From Alteromonadaceae bacterium M269 (GTDB lineage Bacteria > Pseudomonadota > Gammaproteobacteria > Enterobacterales > Alteromonadaceae), in contig SMNZ01000007.1 in the NCBI GenBank assembly GCA_004353515.1, positions 186,001 to 250,000 of the forward strand: a stretch of DNA of 64,000 nucleotides. Direction: 5' to 3'. The notes beneath the pieces are model-generated. The model made no database searches and had not been told where the DNA came from. It worked only from the letters and a program-made list of their open reading frames with translations. A program made the translations under genes and the position numbers. Below are positions 37,028 to 45,925 of this stretch, in pieces. How positions within the stretch are numbered: position 1 is the first letter of the stretch; the number at the start of each line of letters is the position of its first letter.

Positions 37028-37684
37028 ATGCAACCAGATGAAAAGAAGCGCGCTGCTGGCGAAGCTGCTGTCGCTTTTGTTGAACCCGATTCCATTATTG
37101 GTGTAGGCACAGGCTCTACCGTTAACCACTTTATCAAAGCGTTGGAACCTATTAAGCATACGATAAAAGGGGCGGTATCAAGCTCTGAGGCAAGTACCAA
37201 ACTACTAAAAGAAATGGGAATTGATATAGTTGACCTCAACTCGATAGATGAGTTGTCTGTGTATGTTGATGGAGCTGACGAAATCACGACTCACAAACAC
37301 ATGATCAAAGGCGGCGGTGCGGCGCTCACAAGAGAAAAGATTGTTGCAGCTGTTGCAAAGACATTCGTTTGTATTATCGACGATAGCAAACAAGTCCCTG
37401 TTTTGGGCAAGTTCCCTCTTCCTGTTGAAGTTATTCCAATGGCCCGCTCCTACGTTGCAAGGCGTATCGTTAAATTGGGCGGAGATCCTGTCTACAGACA
37501 AGGTGTTGTAACAGATAACGGAAACGTTATTCTCGACGTTTACAATATGGAAATAACCAATCCGATCGAGCTAGAACAGAAACTCAACAGTATTGTTGGT
37601 GTGGTTACCAATGGTCTATTTGCACATCGTGCAGCCGATATTGTTCTCGTTGCTTCCGATGAAGGTGTTAAGCAGATAGGTTAA
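37028..37684 (+). CDS. rpiA: Ribose-5-phosphate isomerase A
   Basis: This 218-residue RpiA has [12 protein letters not shown] (phosphate loop), [21 protein letters not shown] and [14 protein letters not shown] with the catalytic residues. It interconverts ribose-5-phosphate and ribulose-5-phosphate in the non-oxidative pentose pathway, linked with transketolase at the other end of the window. It lies next to serA, as in E. coli but in the opposite order. A weak hairpin follows the stop. Confidence 0.97.
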   Translation: MQPDEKKRAAGEAAVAFVEPDSIIGVGTGSTVNHFIKALEPIKHTIKGAVSSSEASTKLLKEMGIDIVDLNSIDELSVYVDGADEITTHKHMIKGGGAALTREKIVAAVAKTFVCIIDDSKQVPVLGKFPLPVEVIPMARSYVARRIVKLGGDPVYRQGVVTDNGNVILDVYNMEITNPIELEQKLNSIVGVVTNGLFAHRAADIVLVASDEGVKQIG

Positions 37685-37709
37685 ACCAGAGCCGTATTTG
37701 AATTGGCAC

Positions 37710-37736
37710 AAGTCTACTTCGCACAAAAGTAGACTT
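37710..37736 (+). terminator. Hairpin after rpiA
   Basis: AAGTCTACTT and AAGTAGACTT form a perfect 10-bp stem with a 7-base loop, 25 bp after the rpiA stop. There is no T run, so it may be an mRNA-protecting or Rho-assisted end rather than an intrinsic terminator. Confidence 0.45.
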
Positions 37737-37932
37737 ATGCATCCTAATCGATACCGAATTCAACTCTTCAAAGTTAAAATATCCTACCCTTACGCATAAA
37801 TAATGATATTCATGCTATAAAGCTTGTGATTCACGCTTAGATTCTGTTATTTTCTGCTCCTCACCTTACAGAGTAAAAACTCTTTCAATTAAGGTGGAAA
37901 ACACCCTATCAATAACATGTGAATGAAGTCCC

Positions 37933-39162
37933 ATGAGCAAAGTATCATTACCTAAAGAGAAAATTAAAATATTGTTGTTGGAAGGTGTACATCAGAGTGC
38001 GGTTGAAACATTAGAAAATAATGGTTACTTCAACATTGAATACCTAAAAACATCATTACCCGAAGACGAGCTGATTGAAAAAGTCAAAGACGTACATTTT
38101 ATCGGCATCCGATCGCGAACGCAGTTATCAGAGGAAGTGGTTAAAGCTGCTAACAAACTTGTCGCTATCGGTTGTTTCTGTATTGGTACCAATCAGGTTG
38201 ATCTAACCGCCACGCAAATACGTGGTATTCCAGTATTTAACGCACCCTTTTCAAATACCCGCTCTGTTGCGGAACTCGTGCTAGGCCAAATTATTGTGCT
38301 TCTACGCGGCATACCGGAAAAGAATGCCAAAGCACACAGAGGCGAGTGGTTAAAGAGCGCTGTTGGTTCTTATGAAGCTCGCGGTAAAACTCTTGGCATA
38401 ATAGGCTACGGGCATATTGGTACCCAACTTAGTATCTTGGCAGAACACTTAGGCATGAAAGTTCAGTTCTTTGATATTGAAGACAAGCTAGTACTAGGTA
38501 ATGCAACCCAAGTCAAAAGTATGAAACAACTGCTATCCACCTCTGACGTCATTACTTTGCATGTACCTGAAACAGCTGAAACCAAAGACATGATAGGCGA
38601 AGCTGAATTAGCGAACATGAAGGACGGTGCGATTCTTATCAACGCCGCCAGAGGCACTGTCATCGATATTGATGCATTATCCAGTGCGTTACGAAATGGG
38701 AAACTAGCGGGAGCCGCTATCGACGTCTTCCCTGTAGAACCTAAATCAAACAGTGAAGAGTTCGTATCACCACTGCGCGAATTCGACAATGTTATTTTAA
38801 CGCCACATGTGGGCGGTAGTACGCAAGAAGCGCAGCAAAATATCGGCATCGAAGTCGCAGGTAAACTGGCTAAATACAGTGATAACGGTTCAACACTTTC
38901 AGCGGTTAACTTCCCAGAAGTATCGTTACCAGAACACACGGTTCGTTCTCGTTTATTGCACATTCACAAGAACTCACCAGGTGTTTTGACACAAATTAAC
39001 CAAGCGTTTGCTGAAAAAGGCATCAACATTGCGGCGCAATACCTACAAACCAATGAAAACATTGGTTATGTGGTCATTGACGTCGAAACTGATGTTGCTG
39101 AAGCCGCGTTTGAACACTTATTAGCAATTCCTGGAACAATAAAAGCCAGAATTCTCCACTAG
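37933..39162 (+). CDS. serA: D-3-phosphoglycerate dehydrogenase
   Basis: This 409-residue SerA catalyses the first step of serine synthesis. It has the NAD-binding motif GIIGYGHIGTQL, AARGTVIDIDAL with the catalytic Arg, DVFPVEP and LTPHVGGSTQEA with the catalytic His. A C-terminal ACT domain (about 330-409, SRLLHIHKNSPGVL) suggests feedback inhibition by serine as in E. coli. A strong hairpin follows the stop. Confidence 0.97.
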   Translation: MSKVSLPKEKIKILLLEGVHQSAVETLENNGYFNIEYLKTSLPEDELIEKVKDVHFIGIRSRTQLSEEVVKAANKLVAIGCFCIGTNQVDLTATQIRGIPVFNAPFSNTRSVAELVLGQIIVLLRGIPEKNAKAHRGEWLKSAVGSYEARGKTLGIIGYGHIGTQLSILAEHLGMKVQFFDIEDKLVLGNATQVKSMKQLLSTSDVITLHVPETAETKDMIGEAELANMKDGAILINAARGTVIDIDALSSALRNGKLAGAAIDVFPVEPKSNSEEFVSPLREFDNVILTPHVGGSTQEAQQNIGIEVAGKLAKYSDNGSTLSAVNFPEVSLPEHTVRSRLLHIHKNSPGVLTQINQAFAEKGINIAAQYLQTNENIGYVVIDVETDVAEAAFEHLLAIPGTIKARILH

Positions 39163-39187
39163 TTTTCATAAAAGCTCATTTAACAAG

Positions 39188-39230
39188 CACCGTTTTTTGT
39201 TTGTTTTTCGAACAAAAAACGGTGGGTTTT
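39188..39230 (+). terminator. Intrinsic terminator after serA
   Basis: CACCGTTTTTTGTT (39188-39201) and AACAAAAAACGGTG (39211-39224) form a perfect 14-bp stem with a 9-base loop, followed by GGTTTT. It begins 26 bp after the serA stop. Confidence 0.75.
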
Positions 39231-39568
39231 AAGTTAAACGACCGCTTATTTACGTTGAATAACAGTCTATAAAACTCAGTCATACAAACAATAGCTCGGG
39301 CATAAAATATACCTACTCAAGGCCCCCTTTCATTTACAGCTATCATTTTGAAAACATTCCAAAATTCAGAATTAATTAAGGTTTCACGAATAGTATGAAA
39401 ACCTTCTAAAAAATTGACAAAAAAAGAACACTTTTTTATTAGTTTTCAGTTAGTAGAATGCATTCATTGTGTCATACTGGTATATCATTAATGGTTTCGT
39501 TTTTTTGCTTTGTGCATTAGAGCATCAACTGTTGGAAAATAAGGGCCGAAAAAATTGAGGTTAAAAGC
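39231..39568. promoter_or_regulatory. AT-rich leader of the cupredoxin/c-di-GMP operon
   Basis: No gene is visible. A candidate sigma-70 promoter is TTGACA (39414-39419) with TATTAG (39437-39442) at 17-bp spacing. An interrupted inverted repeat AAGGTTT...AAAACCTT (39378-39405) lies just upstream and could bind a regulator. The leader to the ATG would be about 120 nt. Confidence 0.45.
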
Positions 39569-40213
39569 ATGTTTTTGAGAAGTACTGTTTTACTTATTTC
39601 GTTGCTTGTGAGTCCTTGGCTTGATGCGTATTCATTAAGCGTTGAGGTTCTTACAAAGAAAGACAGTAAACTTGTCAATGCCGTTGTTTACCTTACCTCA
39701 GAGCAACCACTACCCCCGAAGAGCGATAACAGTGTTGCACACATGGATCAAATCAACAGCCAGTTTGTTCCACATATACTGGTTGTCCAAAGAGATACGC
39801 TGGTAGACTTTCCTAACTCAGATTCAATAAAGCACCACGTTTACTCATTTTCCCCCGCCAAAACCTTCGAACTTCAACTCTATAAAGACCAACAACCAGA
39901 AGCGGTTGCCTTTGATAAAGAAGGACGAGTAGAAATGGGTTGTAATGTTCATGACTGGATGTTGGGCTATATTTACGTTGTAGATACACCTTATTTCGGA
40001 AAAACAGATGAAAATGGTAGGATTACGCTAGATGTCCCAGCGGGCGAGTATACGGTGCACGTTCGCAACCCAAGAATAAAAGACGATGAATCAACTTTGG
40101 TGCAAAAGGTTAATTTAACGTCAAACCAGAACATAACATTTAAACTTAAAAAGAAACTATTGCCGAGTCTTGAGCTCTATGAAGAGTCGGATGAGTTTTC
40201 CACATACGAATAA
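39569..40213 (+). CDS. Periplasmic cupredoxin-like protein (methylamine-utilization type)
   Basis: This 214-residue protein has a signal peptide (STVLLISLLVSPWLDA). Its central part resembles plastocyanin-like proteins: VVQRDTLVDFPNSDSIKHH supplies a copper His (89 or 90), and GCNVHDWMLGYIYV gives Cys125-X2-His128-X2-Met131, a type 1 copper set. DVPAGEYTVHVRNPR near the C-terminus suggests a carboxypeptidase-regulatory-like beta-sandwich. Databases usually call such proteins methylamine-utilization proteins, though no methylamine genes are nearby. TGAGG is the ribosome site. The next gene, 14 bp downstream, is a membrane GGDEF-EAL protein, so a redox or copper input to c-di-GMP is plausible. 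Confidence 0.8.
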   Translation: MFLRSTVLLISLLVSPWLDAYSLSVEVLTKKDSKLVNAVVYLTSEQPLPPKSDNSVAHMDQINSQFVPHILVVQRDTLVDFPNSDSIKHHVYSFSPAKTFELQLYKDQQPEAVAFDKEGRVEMGCNVHDWMLGYIYVVDTPYFGKTDENGRITLDVPAGEYTVHVRNPRIKDDESTLVQKVNLTSNQNITFKLKKKLLPSLELYEESDEFSTYE

Positions 40214-40227
40214 CGAGAATTGTCTTA

Positions 40228-42570
40228 ATGCACTCACTACGTAATCGCATTTTACAAATCATGCTGCTGCTCTTAGTAACTATTGTTGTAGTTACTTTGG
40301 TCACTGTTCGTTCGTCCAGTTTAAAACATTCAACTGGTCAAGTTTTGGGTTATGCACATACATCAGCCAAAGTTGTTGAAGATTATATTTTTAACAGGGC
40401 AACGAACATATACACCGCTCTACAAACAACCACTAAAGACTTTAGTGTCAAATCTTTGATAAAAACGGGTAAAGATGACCAAGCATCATTAAGTTCTGCG
40501 TTACAAAGTCACCAAAGAAGAGCTGGTGCAGATATTATCTGGGTTTTAGATGGTCAAGGGAGATTTATCACATCTACTTCCGACCAAATGTATGATCAGT
40601 TCTTTTTATCTCCAGTCGATTACCAAGATCCTGGTATACGCTTTATTAAACTTGGAAACGAATATTACTTGATTGGCGCTGCGCCAGTAAAATTTGTAGA
40701 GCGTTCTACTAATATTAATGCTTGGGTGCTTATGGGTATTGAAGCAAACAAGATAATTAATGAGCAGTTAGTCGAATTAACTGACATGCAATTGTCGCTG
40801 TTCTACCCCACAGACAATAACCTTGAAATTGTAAGTTCATCCCTTAGTGATGATTTACAAACAATGCTCTCTCAATCATCCCTTAATTTTGAAGATGACC
40901 TTCATGACTTGACTCTAGAAGGTCAAAAATATGTCTATTTAACACAGCCTCTTGGACTTTACTATGACGCTCAAATGCAGCTTGCACTGGTTACGCCTCG
41001 TGAGAAAGCCTATGTTTCCTATTATGACCAGCTTGGACAACTGATTGGTATTATCCTAATTGCCGCATTGATGGCTTTTATTACTGCCTGGATCCTCTCT
41101 AAACGCATTTCAGATCCCATCACAACCATAGTGAATGTTGCTAATAAAATTAGTGGTGGTGAATATGTTGATAAGGAAATGCCTAAAGCCTCTATCACTG
41201 AGGTTTCATCACTTTCTGAAGCTGTCTGGGACATGCAAGACAGTATTAAAAAACGTGAAGAAGAGGTTCACACTCTCGCCTATTTTGATGAGTTAACCGG
41301 GTTACCTAACCGCCTTCAATTTATCGAAAAGCTAAAAGAGATGACTGATACCCACAGTCATTGTGATGTAGCTGTTATCATCATTAACCTCGACCGCTTC
41401 CAAGATATTAACGATACCCTTGGTCATGCTATGGGCGACAAGCTATTGGTTGCTGTGGCAGAAAGACTTGGTACTTTCTTAGATGATAATTCATTCTTTG
41501 CTCGCTTAGGTGGGGATGAATATGCCTTTATCGTTAGAGGTGATGAACTAGACTCTCAAGAATTGGCAGAAACCATCGCAGCTTTGTTTAAAGAACAATT
41601 CAAAATAGACGCCATCGAGTTAGACGTATATGCCAGTATTGGGCTAGCCATCTATCCTAAAGATGCGGACGATATTAGTAAGCTTATGCAATGTGCCGAT
41701 ATCGCATTACACAACTGTAAAGGCGACCACAAAGCTTACGCTATCTACAATGCAGCAATGAACAAACACTCGGTTCAACGGCTGAATCTAACCTCAGAGT
41801 TACGTGGTTCTTTGGCAGCTGGGCAACTCGAATTACACTATCAGCCCAAGCTATCATTAAGAAATAATGAAGTGGAAACCGTTGAGTGTTTGATACGTTG
41901 GACTCACCCTGTTCATGGTTTTATTCCACCTGACGACTTTATTCCACTTGCTGAGCAAACCGGTGCTATTCGTGATGTAACACATTTCGCACTAACTGAA
42001 GCGTTAAAACAACAACATGCTTGGCGTCAAAAAGGTTGGAACATCGGTATGGCAGTTAATATTTCTGCTATAGACCTTATCGATATGCAACTTCCTGTCT
42101 ATGTTGAGAAACTATTGGCTGAATACGATGTCGATCCAACTAGATTGACACTTGAGGTGACTGAAAGTGCAGTCATGACCGACCCAGAGAGTGCACTTAA
42201 AGCACTAAATAAACTTCACGGTATGGGTATTATCATTTCTATCGATGACTTCGGTACAGGGTATTCTTCTATGGCTCAGTTGAAGAAGATGCCGGTGGCT
42301 GAGCTCAAGATAGATAAGGCGTTTGTTTTAGAATTAGCATCAAGCAAAGATGACCAAGTGATGGTGAAGACGTTAGTCGCATTGGCGAAGAACTTAAGCT
42401 TACAAACTGTTGCTGAAGGTGTTGAAGACGAAACAACACTTGAATTCCTAACATCAATTGGCTGTACCAAAGCACAAGGTTTCCATATGAGTCGCCCTCT
42501 TCCATCAGCAAAATTTGATATCTGGCACCAAGAGTTTCTCGACAAAAAACAAACTGAGCAGAGCGCATGA
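40228..42570 (+). CDS. Membrane GGDEF-EAL c-di-GMP protein
   Basis: This 780-residue protein has a membrane segment near 9-27, a periplasmic sensor (about 30-265, Cache-like by length and position), a second membrane segment (about 268-290, IGIILIAALMAFITAWIL) and HAMP to about 345. GGDEF (about 355-510) has RLGGDEYAF (GGDEY 428-432), so the last motif residue is not the usual Phe. EAL (about 525-775) has Glu553 in VECLIRW, AVNISAIDL, EVTESAV, DDFGTGYSS, ELKIDKAF and AEGVED. The phosphodiesterase residues look intact, while cyclase activity is uncertain. The stop overlaps the next start (ATGA). Confidence 0.93.
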   Translation: MHSLRNRILQIMLLLLVTIVVVTLVTVRSSSLKHSTGQVLGYAHTSAKVVEDYIFNRATNIYTALQTTTKDFSVKSLIKTGKDDQASLSSALQSHQRRAGADIIWVLDGQGRFITSTSDQMYDQFFLSPVDYQDPGIRFIKLGNEYYLIGAAPVKFVERSTNINAWVLMGIEANKIINEQLVELTDMQLSLFYPTDNNLEIVSSSLSDDLQTMLSQSSLNFEDDLHDLTLEGQKYVYLTQPLGLYYDAQMQLALVTPREKAYVSYYDQLGQLIGIILIAALMAFITAWILSKRISDPITTIVNVANKISGGEYVDKEMPKASITEVSSLSEAVWDMQDSIKKREEEVHTLAYFDELTGLPNRLQFIEKLKEMTDTHSHCDVAVIIINLDRFQDINDTLGHAMGDKLLVAVAERLGTFLDDNSFFARLGGDEYAFIVRGDELDSQELAETIAALFKEQFKIDAIELDVYASIGLAIYPKDADDISKLMQCADIALHNCKGDHKAYAIYNAAMNKHSVQRLNLTSELRGSLAAGQLELHYQPKLSLRNNEVETVECLIRWTHPVHGFIPPDDFIPLAEQTGAIRDVTHFALTEALKQQHAWRQKGWNIGMAVNISAIDLIDMQLPVYVEKLLAEYDVDPTRLTLEVTESAVMTDPESALKALNKLHGMGIIISIDDFGTGYSSMAQLKKMPVAELKIDKAFVLELASSKDDQVMVKTLVALAKNLSLQTVAEGVEDETTLEFLTSIGCTKAQGFHMSRPLPSAKFDIWHQEFLDKKQTEQSA

Positions 42571-43775
42571 TAAGAGCCTTAATTGCGCTTCTCGTTTTAC
42601 CAACTATAACAAACGCAGTAGAAGTCACAGGACTCATCCAAGGTAACTGGGTCAATGGAGATGATTTAACGTCCTACCAGAATCACGGTACTGGTGTCAC
42701 ACGTTATGACGATAACGGTTTTAATCTTGGTCAGGCATTTATCAATGTAAAGCAAGATATTGGTAAAGAGTTTAGCTTTCATAGCATCATTAACTACTAC
42801 CAAGACGGTGAACAAAACCTGGGTTTTACTCAGCTAGCGTTAACCTACAAACCTTTAACCTCGTCAAAAACAAAGTTTCGCGCACGTGCCGGATTTTTCT
42901 ATCCTGAAATATCTTTAGAAAATGTGGATGAAGGTTGGTTATCCCCCTATACCTATACCAATTCAGCAATTAATAGTTGGATTGGTGAAGAACTCAGAAC
43001 ACCTGGTATCGAAGCTAGTTTAATTAGCCCCGGTAGAGCGAGAGGTAGTGCTTGGTCTTGGAAGTTACATGCCGCACTTTATAAAGCGAATGATCCTTTT
43101 GGTTCTCTGCTAGCTTGGCGTGGCTGGGCGCTGCATGATCGACAAAGCTTAAATAACGATCGTGTGAATATCGCTTTTTACCCTACCGTCATATCACCTG
43201 ACGTTATCAATGGCCCGGCTTACGTAGAGCCTTTCCATGAGTTAGATGGCAATATTGGTGTCTATTTCGGATTACATGCCGATTATTACCAATCAACCAA
43301 CTTCAGATATTACTTTTATGACAACCGCGCTGATGCGACAAAAGTAAATGATGAAGGCTTATACGCTTGGCATACGATATTTCACAGTTTTTCGTTCCAA
43401 CACAAGTTTAATAAAAACACCCGTATCATCAGCCAATTTATGTTTGGTAGTACGCTTATGGGTGAGCGCTTTGTCGCTATAGATTTCCGCTCAAACTTCG
43501 TCATGTTGAGTCATAAAGTTAAGAAGAGCCGCTTTAGCATTCGTTACGACAATTTTAATGTCGTCGATACTGGTGATATTTTCCCTGAAGACTTCAATGA
43601 TAGTGATGGTTATGCAGTCACTGCAGCCTGGCGCTATGACTTTAATAAGAATTGGCAAGTCGGTTTCGAGTATCACCTCAACAGAAACACCGCATTAAAC
43701 AGAGCAACGGTTAACGAAAACATCAGTGTCGACCAAAGACAAAGCATGTTTGTTGCGCAGTATCGCTGGCGCTAG
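42567..43775 (+). CDS. Putative outer-membrane beta-barrel protein, family not recognised
   Basis: This 402-residue protein has a signal peptide (RALIALLVLPTITNA). Alternating beta-strands with many aromatic residues follow (GFNLGQAFINVKQDIG, LQGN-type start, NWQVGFEYHLNRNT), and the protein ends VAQYRWR, consistent with a porin-like barrel. The body has a long acidic and aromatic insert near 100-230. It is translationally coupled to the GGDEF-EAL gene. The three-gene set of cupredoxin, c-di-GMP enzyme and outer-membrane protein suggests a common signalling or adhesion task. A perfect 26-bp palindrome overlaps the stop codon. Confidence 0.65.
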   Translation: MIRALIALLVLPTITNAVEVTGLIQGNWVNGDDLTSYQNHGTGVTRYDDNGFNLGQAFINVKQDIGKEFSFHSIINYYQDGEQNLGFTQLALTYKPLTSSKTKFRARAGFFYPEISLENVDEGWLSPYTYTNSAINSWIGEELRTPGIEASLISPGRARGSAWSWKLHAALYKANDPFGSLLAWRGWALHDRQSLNNDRVNIAFYPTVISPDVINGPAYVEPFHELDGNIGVYFGLHADYYQSTNFRYYFYDNRADATKVNDEGLYAWHTIFHSFSFQHKFNKNTRIISQFMFGSTLMGERFVAIDFRSNFVMLSHKVKKSRFSIRYDNFNVVDTGDIFPEDFNDSDGYAVTAAWRYDFNKNWQVGFEYHLNRNTALNRATVNENISVDQRQSMFVAQYRWR

Positions 43776-43790
43776 TTAACTAGCGCCAGC
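43765..43790. terminator. Perfect 26-bp palindrome at convergent gene ends
   Basis: Arms GCTGGCGCTAGTT and AACTAGCGCCAGC are exact complements with no spacer. The sequence covers the stop codon of the barrel gene and lies 10 bp before the end of the convergent symporter gene. As RNA it makes a very stable hairpin in both directions. There is no T run, so this may be a Rho-independent-like block, an mRNA 3' end stabiliser or a protein site. Confidence 0.55.
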
Positions 43791-43799
43791 TCAGTTCAC

Positions 43800-45506
43800 T
43801 TAATGAGCTTGAGCGTCACCAGCACCTTTGGGGTATCGAATATCTTCAACCATATCTTGTATCTCTCGCGGTGCTTCATCATTTAACTTGTAAACAGCGT
43901 AAGCAACTACAAAATTAATAGCCATGCCGATAGTCCCTATTCCTTCAGGTGAGACACCGAACAGCCAGTTTTCAGACACATTCGCCGCAGGGTTAACAAA
44001 CTTGAAATACACAATGTAAGCCGCCGTAAAGCCAATACCCGCTAACATCCCAGCGATAGCGCCTTTACTACTCATCCTCTTATGGAAGATACCCAAGATA
44101 ATAGCGGGGAAGAATGAGGAAGCAGCCAACCCGAAGGCAAAGGCGACCACCTGCGCCACAAAGCCGGGCGGATTAATCCCCAAATAACCCGCAATAATAA
44201 TTCCAGTTGCTGCGGCTAAACGTGCATAAAACAGCTCTTGCCGGTCAGTAATATTCGGCATGATATTGCGTTTTAACAAATCATGAGAGATGGATGTCGA
44301 AATAACGAGTAGTAAGCCTGCCGAAGTCGATAGCGCAGCTGCTACTCCTCCTGCGGCGACTAATGCAATGACCCAGTTTGGTAAATCAGCAATTTCTGGA
44401 TTCGCTAATACCATAATATCGCGGTCAACTTTCATTTCATTGCGCTCATCACCTGAGTAAAACATCTTTCCGTCGTTATTCTTGTCTTCCCATTCAATAA
44501 GACCTGTTTTCTCCCAATTCTTAATCCACCCAGGCGCTTGCGCATACTCAGTCCCTGTCTGCTCACTACCATTAATCGTTTCAATCATATTCACCCGAGC
44601 AAAGGATGCGATCGCTGGCGCTGTGGTATACAAAATGGCGATAAAGAGAAGCGCCCAACCTGCACTCTTTCTGGCATCACGCACTTTTGGAACAGTGAAA
44701 AAGCGCACAATAACGTGAGGAAGCCCTGCTGTTCCTACCATCAATGCTGCGGTAATACAGAACACATCAAACATCCCTTTTGTGCCTGATGTATATTCAT
44801 TAAACCCTAACTCAGTCGACAGCCCATCAAGTTTATCCAACAGACTCACCCCAGAGCCATCGGCCAAGGTGGCCCCAAAACCTAACTGAGGAAAGACATG
44901 CCCTGTCATAATGATAGAAATAAACACAGCTGGAACGAGATAGGCGAAAATCAACACACAGTACTGCGCAACCTGAGTGTAGGTAATCCCCTTCATTCCA
45001 CCTAACACTGAGTAGAAGAACACGATCGCCATACCAATAATGACGCCCATGGTAATATCTACTTCCAAAAAGCGACTGAAGACGACACCAACACCACGCA
45101 TCTGACCAGCAACATAGGTAAAAGAGATAAAAATAGCGCAGATAACAGCAACCGTGCGTGCTGTCTGAGAATAATAGCGATCACCGATAAAATCAGGCAC
45201 AGTAAACTTGCCAAACTTACGTAGATAAGGCGCTAAGCACAGTGCTAATAGCACGTAGCCACCGGTCCAACCGAGAAGGTAAACAGCACCGTCGTATCCC
45301 ATAAATGAGATAAGCCCTGCCATAGAAATAAAAGATGCAGCAGACATCCAATCAGCAGCGGTCGCCATGCCATTAGCTACTGGGTGAACACCTCCCCCTG
45401 CAACATAAAACTCCTTGGTAGAACCAGCTCTGGCCCACAAGGCGATACCAATATAGAGCGCAAAAGTAATGCCCACTACAATAAATGTCATTGTTTGAAT
45501 ACCCAT
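43800..45506 (-). CDS. Sodium:solute symporter, ActP-like (acetate/monocarboxylate)
   Basis: This 568-residue SSS-family transporter has about 13 membrane helices. [14 protein letters not shown]-type [31 protein letters not shown] and [18 protein letters not shown] are hallmarks of ActP-like cation:acetate symporters. A hydrophilic insert of about 75 residues lies near 325-395. It is preceded (9 bp) by a DUF4212 small subunit gene, the usual companion of this subgroup. The neighbours CrbS, CrbR and Acs support acetate or a related short acid as substrate. Confidence 0.92.
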   Translation of the reverse strand: MGIQTMTFIVVGITFALYIGIALWARAGSTKEFYVAGGGVHPVANGMATAADWMSAASFISMAGLISFMGYDGAVYLLGWTGGYVLLALCLAPYLRKFGKFTVPDFIGDRYYSQTARTVAVICAIFISFTYVAGQMRGVGVVFSRFLEVDITMGVIIGMAIVFFYSVLGGMKGITYTQVAQYCVLIFAYLVPAVFISIIMTGHVFPQLGFGATLADGSGVSLLDKLDGLSTELGFNEYTSGTKGMFDVFCITAALMVGTAGLPHVIVRFFTVPKVRDARKSAGWALLFIAILYTTAPAIASFARVNMIETINGSEQTGTEYAQAPGWIKNWEKTGLIEWEDKNNDGKMFYSGDERNEMKVDRDIMVLANPEIADLPNWVIALVAAGGVAAALSTSAGLLLVISTSISHDLLKRNIMPNITDRQELFYARLAAATGIIIAGYLGINPPGFVAQVVAFAFGLAASSFFPAIILGIFHKRMSSKGAIAGMLAGIGFTAAYIVYFKFVNPAANVSENWLFGVSPEGIGTIGMAINFVVAYAVYKLNDEAPREIQDMVEDIRYPKGAGDAQAH

Positions 45507-45515
45507 GTTCTGCCC

Positions 45516-45782
45516 TTATTCCTCGTCTACACCAAATTCTTTATCGATATCATTCATCTTCTTCACATAAACAAAAATCAGAAGGACAAATACATAAATG
45601 GCGCCTTGTTGAGCAAACCAAAAACCCAGCTTGAAACCAAACAATGGGATTTGATTGAGTACATCCACCAATAAAATTCCAAACCCAAAAGATACTATGA
45701 ACCAAACAGCTAGCAGCTTAAGCATCAAGCTGATGTTGCTGCGCCAGTAGGCGGCTTTTTGTTGTTCTGATTGAAACGCCAT
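45516..45782 (-). CDS. DUF4212 symporter small subunit
   Basis: This 88-residue membrane protein starts MAFQSEQQKAAYWRSNI and has two membrane helices (about 20-40 and 55-77: LAVWFIVSFGFGILLVDVL, GAIYVFVLLIFVYVKKM). DUF4212 proteins occur with SSS-family acetate-type symporters and are thought to be their small subunits. It is directly upstream of the symporter gene in the same transcript, and divergent from crbS. Confidence 0.93.
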   Translation of the reverse strand: MAFQSEQQKAAYWRSNISLMLKLLAVWFIVSFGFGILLVDVLNQIPLFGFKLGFWFAQQGAIYVFVLLIFVYVKKMNDIDKEFGVDEE

Positions 45783-45925
45783 TATCGTCTCTCCTATTAG
45801 TTTGGATTTAGCCTAATCCGTGTTGGCTACATCAGGAATAGGACCTTGGTCCCAGATGCAGGGGTGATTCATTGTGTTACATTAATGTGCAATAGAAAAG
45901 TGCAAAGAGAAAAGAGCAATAAACG

